A DNA stretch of 64,000 nucleotides, taken from NCBI RefSeq assembly GCF_000264995.1, contig NW_006767437.1:1643736-1707735 (forward strand), written 5' to 3'. The position numbers and the translations under genes are program-made. A model generated the notes under the pieces. It made no database searches and was not told where the DNA came from. It saw only the letters and a list, made by a program, of their open reading frames with translations. The DNA is from Punctularia strigosozonata HHB-11173 SS5 (taxonomy: Eukaryota; Basidiomycota; Agaricomycetes; Corticiales; Punctulariaceae). Each line of letters starts with the position of its first letter. The stretch's first letter is position 1. Shown in pieces: positions 59,898-64,000 of the stretch.

Positions 59898-62151
59898 CTA
59901 CTTTGAGAGGAAAGGCTCGTTCTTCAACCACTTGATCAGTATATCTCGCGTGGCCTTAGGTTGGCTGAGGAAGGGTGCTATAGCAAAGCTGTCATTCAGT
60001 ATCTCGAGTTCCCTCCCATGTACACGAGGAAGACCCACCATGCCCCGAGTTGTACACGCTGACGAATGTATAGTTGCCGGCCGACGTTCCGTTGCCGGCG
60101 GCGGCTTGCTTGAACCAGCCGACACCAGGCCATCCCACTTCGGGAGCCGCACGGAACTCGTCTTGATATTTCGTTTGCAATAGGTTCATCTGTGGCGCAC
60201 ATGAGGCGTCAGTCGCAGGCGCATTAACACAGAACAGAGAAGCGACTGCGTACCCAGGCAAGATTGCCCCTTCGGGGGCATATACCATCGTTATTGCCAT
60301 TGTAGACTGAACCTCTTGTCAGCGATATTAACGACTGCAAGGGCCATAATTGAAGCCTACCGAGAACACGCAAGCCATCCTCTATCGCGGGTCCCAGCAG
60401 CTTGTACGCGGGTTGCTGACTGCATACAAGTTTTTAACTACCGACCAACGTTCGCAGCAACCACTTACAGGTCTCCGGCAAGGATGAATGGAAGACCAAT
60501 ACGATCGAAACCGGCGGTGATGTTATAGTTATAATCTTGAGGCACTCCGAGCTGTCCATAAATGATGTTAGGTCATTTCGACTCGTGCTTCGGGCAGGCA
60601 GAGAACATCATACCGCCGCCTTTACGTCAGTTCCGTTCAAAATATCAGTTAGCCGCAACAAGCTGTTCATAAAACAGTTTTCGTGATCGCAACGGTTGTC
60701 CGACGGGTCCTTGCCGGCCAGGAACTCTTGATGGACGGCTGCGCTGCATATCGACCAGCTTTCGTACTTGTTCTTGATGGTAGGCTGTTCATTCGCTAGC
60801 TGGATAGAGTCCAGGCACGCGGGGATGTCGCGTATGACGGCTTCGCAGCCGGTGCGGTTGTAGAATCCGAGATCGTAGCATGCAGATGAGACCCAGTGCC
60901 TATACTGAACCTGAGTAGCTGATGAGAGTCGGCGGCATTATGCGTGTACACACCGGTAGTGTGTGGCAGGATCGGACCAGACATTGCTCATCATAATCTG
61001 TGAGCAACAAAGCATCAATGGGTGTCGCTATTCCCTGTGGTATCTGTCATCTTCGCACCTGTTCCGGTATTTTTATCAGCCTTAAGCTCTCAGCATCGGA
61101 CTTGGCTGCCAAATTGCGGTTTCGCATGACGTTGACAAGGTTCGGAATACTGAGGAGCAAAGCGTGAGCTTCGGCAATACCCTGGAGCAGGCCAAGACCC
61201 GTACTAAGTACCGCCATACGAGCCGGAATGGACCATGAACTGATTCTTCGCAAGTTCAGGATATTCACTGGCTATCCGTCAGCATACCGCAGAGCGATAC
61301 ACGCCGTCCTACTTACGCCCAGAACGCCTGGAGGAAATCGTCTATGTCCCACGCAGCCTCTTCACTCGTTCTCCGCAACGAATCCTTCGCTCCATGGCTG
61401 AAACCAACTCCGACGGGCTAAGTCGGTCCCGTCAGCTGCTGGACGCGCAAAATGGTGAACGGTCGGACATACATGATCAATAGCAATCAAATTTACGTAG
61501 TCCGTCCACGAGTACTGGAGCATCAGGATTTCAGAGGGTGATGATCAAGGATGACCCTTGACACTCACCGGAGCCGCGACGAGGTGGGGTTTCTCGAGGC
61601 TGTTGTCTTCTCCGCCTGTAACAAGGCAAGGCCTGTACATTCGGCGTTTAGCAAGAGTCCCCATCCAACAGATAGCACGCACCCTTCACCCAATAACGGG
61701 CTCATCATACCCGTCGTGCCTGGACCGCCTCCAAAGACGAGAACTACTGGCGCATTCGCGGGGTCATTACGCGCCTCGTAAAGCCTATACAAACGGATCG
61801 TATCACGGCGATGGTTCCGAGTTGTATGTTACAGGGTACGCACCACCAAAACAAGTGTTTGTCCTCTTTCCCATCCACGTTGGTAAAGTGTGCGTACCCA
61901 GACTTGTACTTGTCTCCTTCCTTGCCACAAAACAAGCTGTCGTTCCGGGACGTCACCTCGAAACGGGTATTGAGATTCGGAAAACGACCCGCGCTCGTCG
62001 ACCCAGAGTACGCCTCTGCAAGCGCAAGAGCTGGATCGGAAGCGAAGCTCGGCGGAGCAAAGAATGCTTGCTGTGGGGTGAAGGCCGACACTGGGGACGC
62101 CAGCAACGCCGCGGCGAGGATGGCCGCACTCGAGGCCCCGATGAAGCCCAT
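59898..62151 (-). CDS. Secreted serine carboxypeptidase, family S10
   Basis: Secreted or vacuolar exopeptidase that removes C-terminal residues from peptides. Minus-strand exons: 61844-62151, 61683-61784, 61569-61632, 61473-61514, 61317-61417, 61205-61267, 61059-61149, 60954-60997, 60614-60899, 60469-60551, 60361-60419, 60254-60306, 60039-60189, 59898-59977. Fourteen exons give 508 aa, close to the usual S10 length. The signal peptide covers residues 1-23 (ends ASPVSA). GGGPGTTGM replaces the more usual GGPGCSS motif. The catalytic triad is Ser222 in SGSYGG, Asp421 in YNGNNDGIC and His482 in NSGHAP. Several cysteines (CDHENC, CPR) suggest disulfides. The final intron is placed so that GHAPFLSQP reads in both tandem copies. 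Extracellular protein use is likely but not shown. Confidence 0.9.
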
Positions 62152-63174
62152 GTGTGTTCACTGTTCAAGTTGAAGGTGAATACCGAGAACGAGGTTGATA
62201 TCCTTATTGGCAGTGAAGCCAACTCGGCATGGGCCTGAGCATATGGGCGCTACTGCGAGCACATGTCATGCCCCGCGGCGCAGCAGGGCTTGTGAGTCTA
62301 TCCGATCAGACGTGATCGGTTCCGTCCCCGTCGCGGTCACGGGCTCTATGGAGAGGCCTCGCGTCGGGGGAAAGGTACTTTGTCCGTGCAGCGTCACCGT
62401 GCGTCCGTGCAGGTCCGTGCTGCCTTAGGGCAGGCGAGATGAAGGTTTCGGATGGCGATGATTGGACTCCTGAGTTTGCCAAAAGTTACACATCATCGTA
62501 TACATACTACTGGCTGCATTACAAGGGAGGTTGTGTGAGTATGTCGTCGCCGTCGTCGCGAACGACACAGAACAACAACGTTCGGACTGTACCGCCACAA
62601 TGAGATTGTCCGTGCAAATTGCACGGACATTTCCACAGCCGCAATGAGATTGTCCGTGCAGTTGCACGGACATGCACAGCCTCAACGATAATGTCCGTGC
62701 ATGACAATGCGACCGCGACCGCGCCAAAGCACAACTCGGCAACTCTCCCTCCTCTGAATCAATCAGCGGACTTGCACTACGGAGCAAACTGGCTGCTCGC
62801 GACCGACCAAATTGGGTCATTGGGCCGCGAGGATCAACGGACATTGTCTCCAGTGTCTCGTCATCTTTGCATTGGGGCTGTCGGCTTCACCAGTTGAGTT
62901 TCCAGGTTTATACATTCCATGCGTGATAGCTCTGAACTCCTTCTAGATACGCAGATTGCTGTCCATATGCGTATATGTGAACGTTGGGCCGCGAGATCAT
63001 GGAAAAAAGTAACATTGCATGTAGTACTGGTTCGTCCTCTTTATTTGTTGCTATGTGCCGCTTTTTTGGCTAACAACTGGATCAGTTATGCTCTCTGTAT
63101 TGTAGCCAAAAGGAATATATGTCAAGTCTTCCCTGATTTAGCACTTCTGCCTGGCTCTTGAAAGTATGATCGAC
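62152..63174. other. Upstream region of the carboxypeptidase gene, with palindromic repeats
   Basis: About 1 kb without a supported gene. The carboxypeptidase promoter should lie near 62152-62350. The motif TGTCCGTGCA recurs through 62381-62701, described separately. Confidence 0.5.
62596..62701. repeat. Tandem 44-bp units each containing a perfect palindrome
   Basis: Two units of about 44 bp, starting near 62596 and 62640. Unit 1 contains TGTCCGTGCAA, one A, then TTGCACGGACA (62607-62629), a perfect 11-bp inverted repeat. Unit 2 contains TGTCCGTGCA, GT, TGCACGGACA (62651-62672), perfect over 10 bp. A half site follows at 62692-62701, and further half sites lie at 62381-62390, 62403-62411 and 62413-62420. 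Confidence 0.9.
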
Positions 63175-63227
63175 GAGCCGGCTGTGATCGACGAGCCGGC
63201 TGCGATTGACGAGCCGGCTGCGATCGA
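63168..63227. repeat. 18-bp minisatellite (GATCGACGAGCCGGCTGY)
   Basis: Three full copies and a partial fourth. In one plus frame it encodes repeats of IDEPAA/IDEPAV after an ATG at 63166, but that frame has no recognised domain. Confidence 0.85.
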
Positions 63228-63334
63228 CAATGCCGATGAAAAGCAAGTACTTGGGCCTGCTTTATCGTTCGTCGTATTACTTCGACTGTGGTGCTCAGTG
63301 AATCATGCCAGACACGGGAGGACCAGTAAGTCCA

Positions 63335-63783
63335 TGTCAGGGCACGGCTCCCACACTCGCCTCATGTCTCATTGTTCTCCTTTTCTGCTTCCGCTTCTGT
63401 CCCATTTCGTTCATTTCCCCTAATACTTCCGTCTCCCTATTCGGTCGCGCTCTCCCGCGCCCTCCTAGGCTTCCCGCGCCCTCCTTTTGGCATCTCCCCT
63501 ATTTCGTTCCGTCGCTCGGCGCTCCTAGGGCCTCCGCACTCGCCCGGCCTTCCTAGGCCGGTCCACCGGTCACGTGTCGGGCGCCCGAGGACCCTCCCCT
63601 TCTCTCATTGGACCATCTTTCGTTGCGTTGATGGATTACTCATCTACTATATAGTCGCCTGTCGCACCAGGGAGCAACCCAGACTTGTTCTCTCAGTTGC
63701 TTCCCTGCCTTGTGCGACAGGTATGTGTATTTCCCCTCGTATCTTCGTATATATACTCAGTTGCTTCCCTGCCTTGTGCGACA
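63335..63783. mobile_element. Possible solo or terminal LTR
   Basis: The segment could be bounded by TGTCAGGG at the left and TGCGACA at the right, giving TG...CA ends with complementary TGTC/GACA. It contains a TATA-like CTATATAG (63643-63650) and GC-rich pyrimidine tracts typical of fungal LTR leaders. No primer-binding site or element coding sequence is visible, and the second LTR, if any, would lie outside the window. The boundaries are guesses. Confidence 0.3.
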
Positions 63784-63784
63784 G
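63665..63784. repeat. 29-bp direct repeat plus inverted copy near the right edge
   Basis: CTCAGTTGCTTCCCTGCC followed by TTGTGCGACAG occurs at 63692-63720 and again at 63756-63784. Just before, 63665-63687 (CTGTCGCACCAGGGAGCAAC) is an imperfect reverse complement of the same sequence, so the RNA or single strand could fold into a hairpin with a very short loop. Confidence 0.8.
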
Positions 63785-64000
63785 CGTCTCCACCGCCGTC
63801 CCGGGGGATCCGCGCTGCTCCTAGGAGCTCCAGCGCGTACTCTGACAGAAGAACAAGTCTCCACACTTCCCCTAGCGATTCCGCTCGCTGCCGGAAGGCC
63901 CTCGCTCGAAGTTCGCTCACGCCTCGCCGTTCCGCCGGCCGCCAGAAGCAACCTCTAGCAAACCTATACCATCACACCGCCTTCGTCCCGGTTCCCCCGA

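Noticed and set aside
62425-62897. Open frames on both strands over the palindromes
   Set aside because: They are translations of the inverted repeats with Cys/Arg-rich nonsense composition.

Overview
The window looks like nuclear DNA of a filamentous basidiomycete, most likely an Agaricomycete (the order is inference). Its genes are cut by many 49-75 nt GT-AG introns. It carries fungal housekeeping genes: ATM1 transporter, TMA46/DFRP1, CWC2, an LRRC40-like protein, a DUF2415 WD-repeat protein, a TOS1-like wall protein and S10 carboxypeptidases. Coding models below were assembled by hand from reading frame, splice signals and phase. Start codons and small exons are the least certain parts.

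Layout. 2.1-4.7 kb holds an unrecognised three-exon gene. 7.9-28.4 kb is dominated by C2H2 zinc-finger genes: A (-), B (+), C (+), D (+), E (-) and F (+), with a TOS1-like gene between E and F. 29.2-32.8 kb is the mitochondrial half-ABC transporter ATM1, overlapped at its 5' end by a second same-strand open frame. 36.8-38.1 kb is zinc-finger gene G. 38.7-47.2 kb is a compact housekeeping block: TMA46 (-), DUF2415 (+), CWC2 (-), LRRC40-like (-). 47.2-54.1 kb is gene-poor and contains dispersed and tandem repeats. 54.1-55.6 kb is zinc-finger gene H. 57.4-62.2 kb is a tandem pair of S10 serine carboxypeptidases, one apparently intact and one with frameshifts. 62.2-64 kb is repeat-rich: tandem palindromes, an 18-bp minisatellite, and an LTR-like or hairpin-bearing end.

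The standout system is the zinc-finger family. Eight paralogues in about 48 kb share a layout: a short N-terminal exon, a disordered Ser/Pro-rich body, often an SPY/SR-rich patch and a basic pre-finger motif, then two or three C-terminal fingers. All eight carry a phase-1 intron at the same place, directly before the first zinc-binding histidine of finger 1. Finger 2 keeps Arg(-1), Asp(+3), Arg(+6) in all eight, while the bodies have diverged almost beyond recognition. This suggests a lineage-specific birth-and-death family of transcription factors that read similar DNA but carry different effector regions. No RNA genes or CRISPR arrays were seen.
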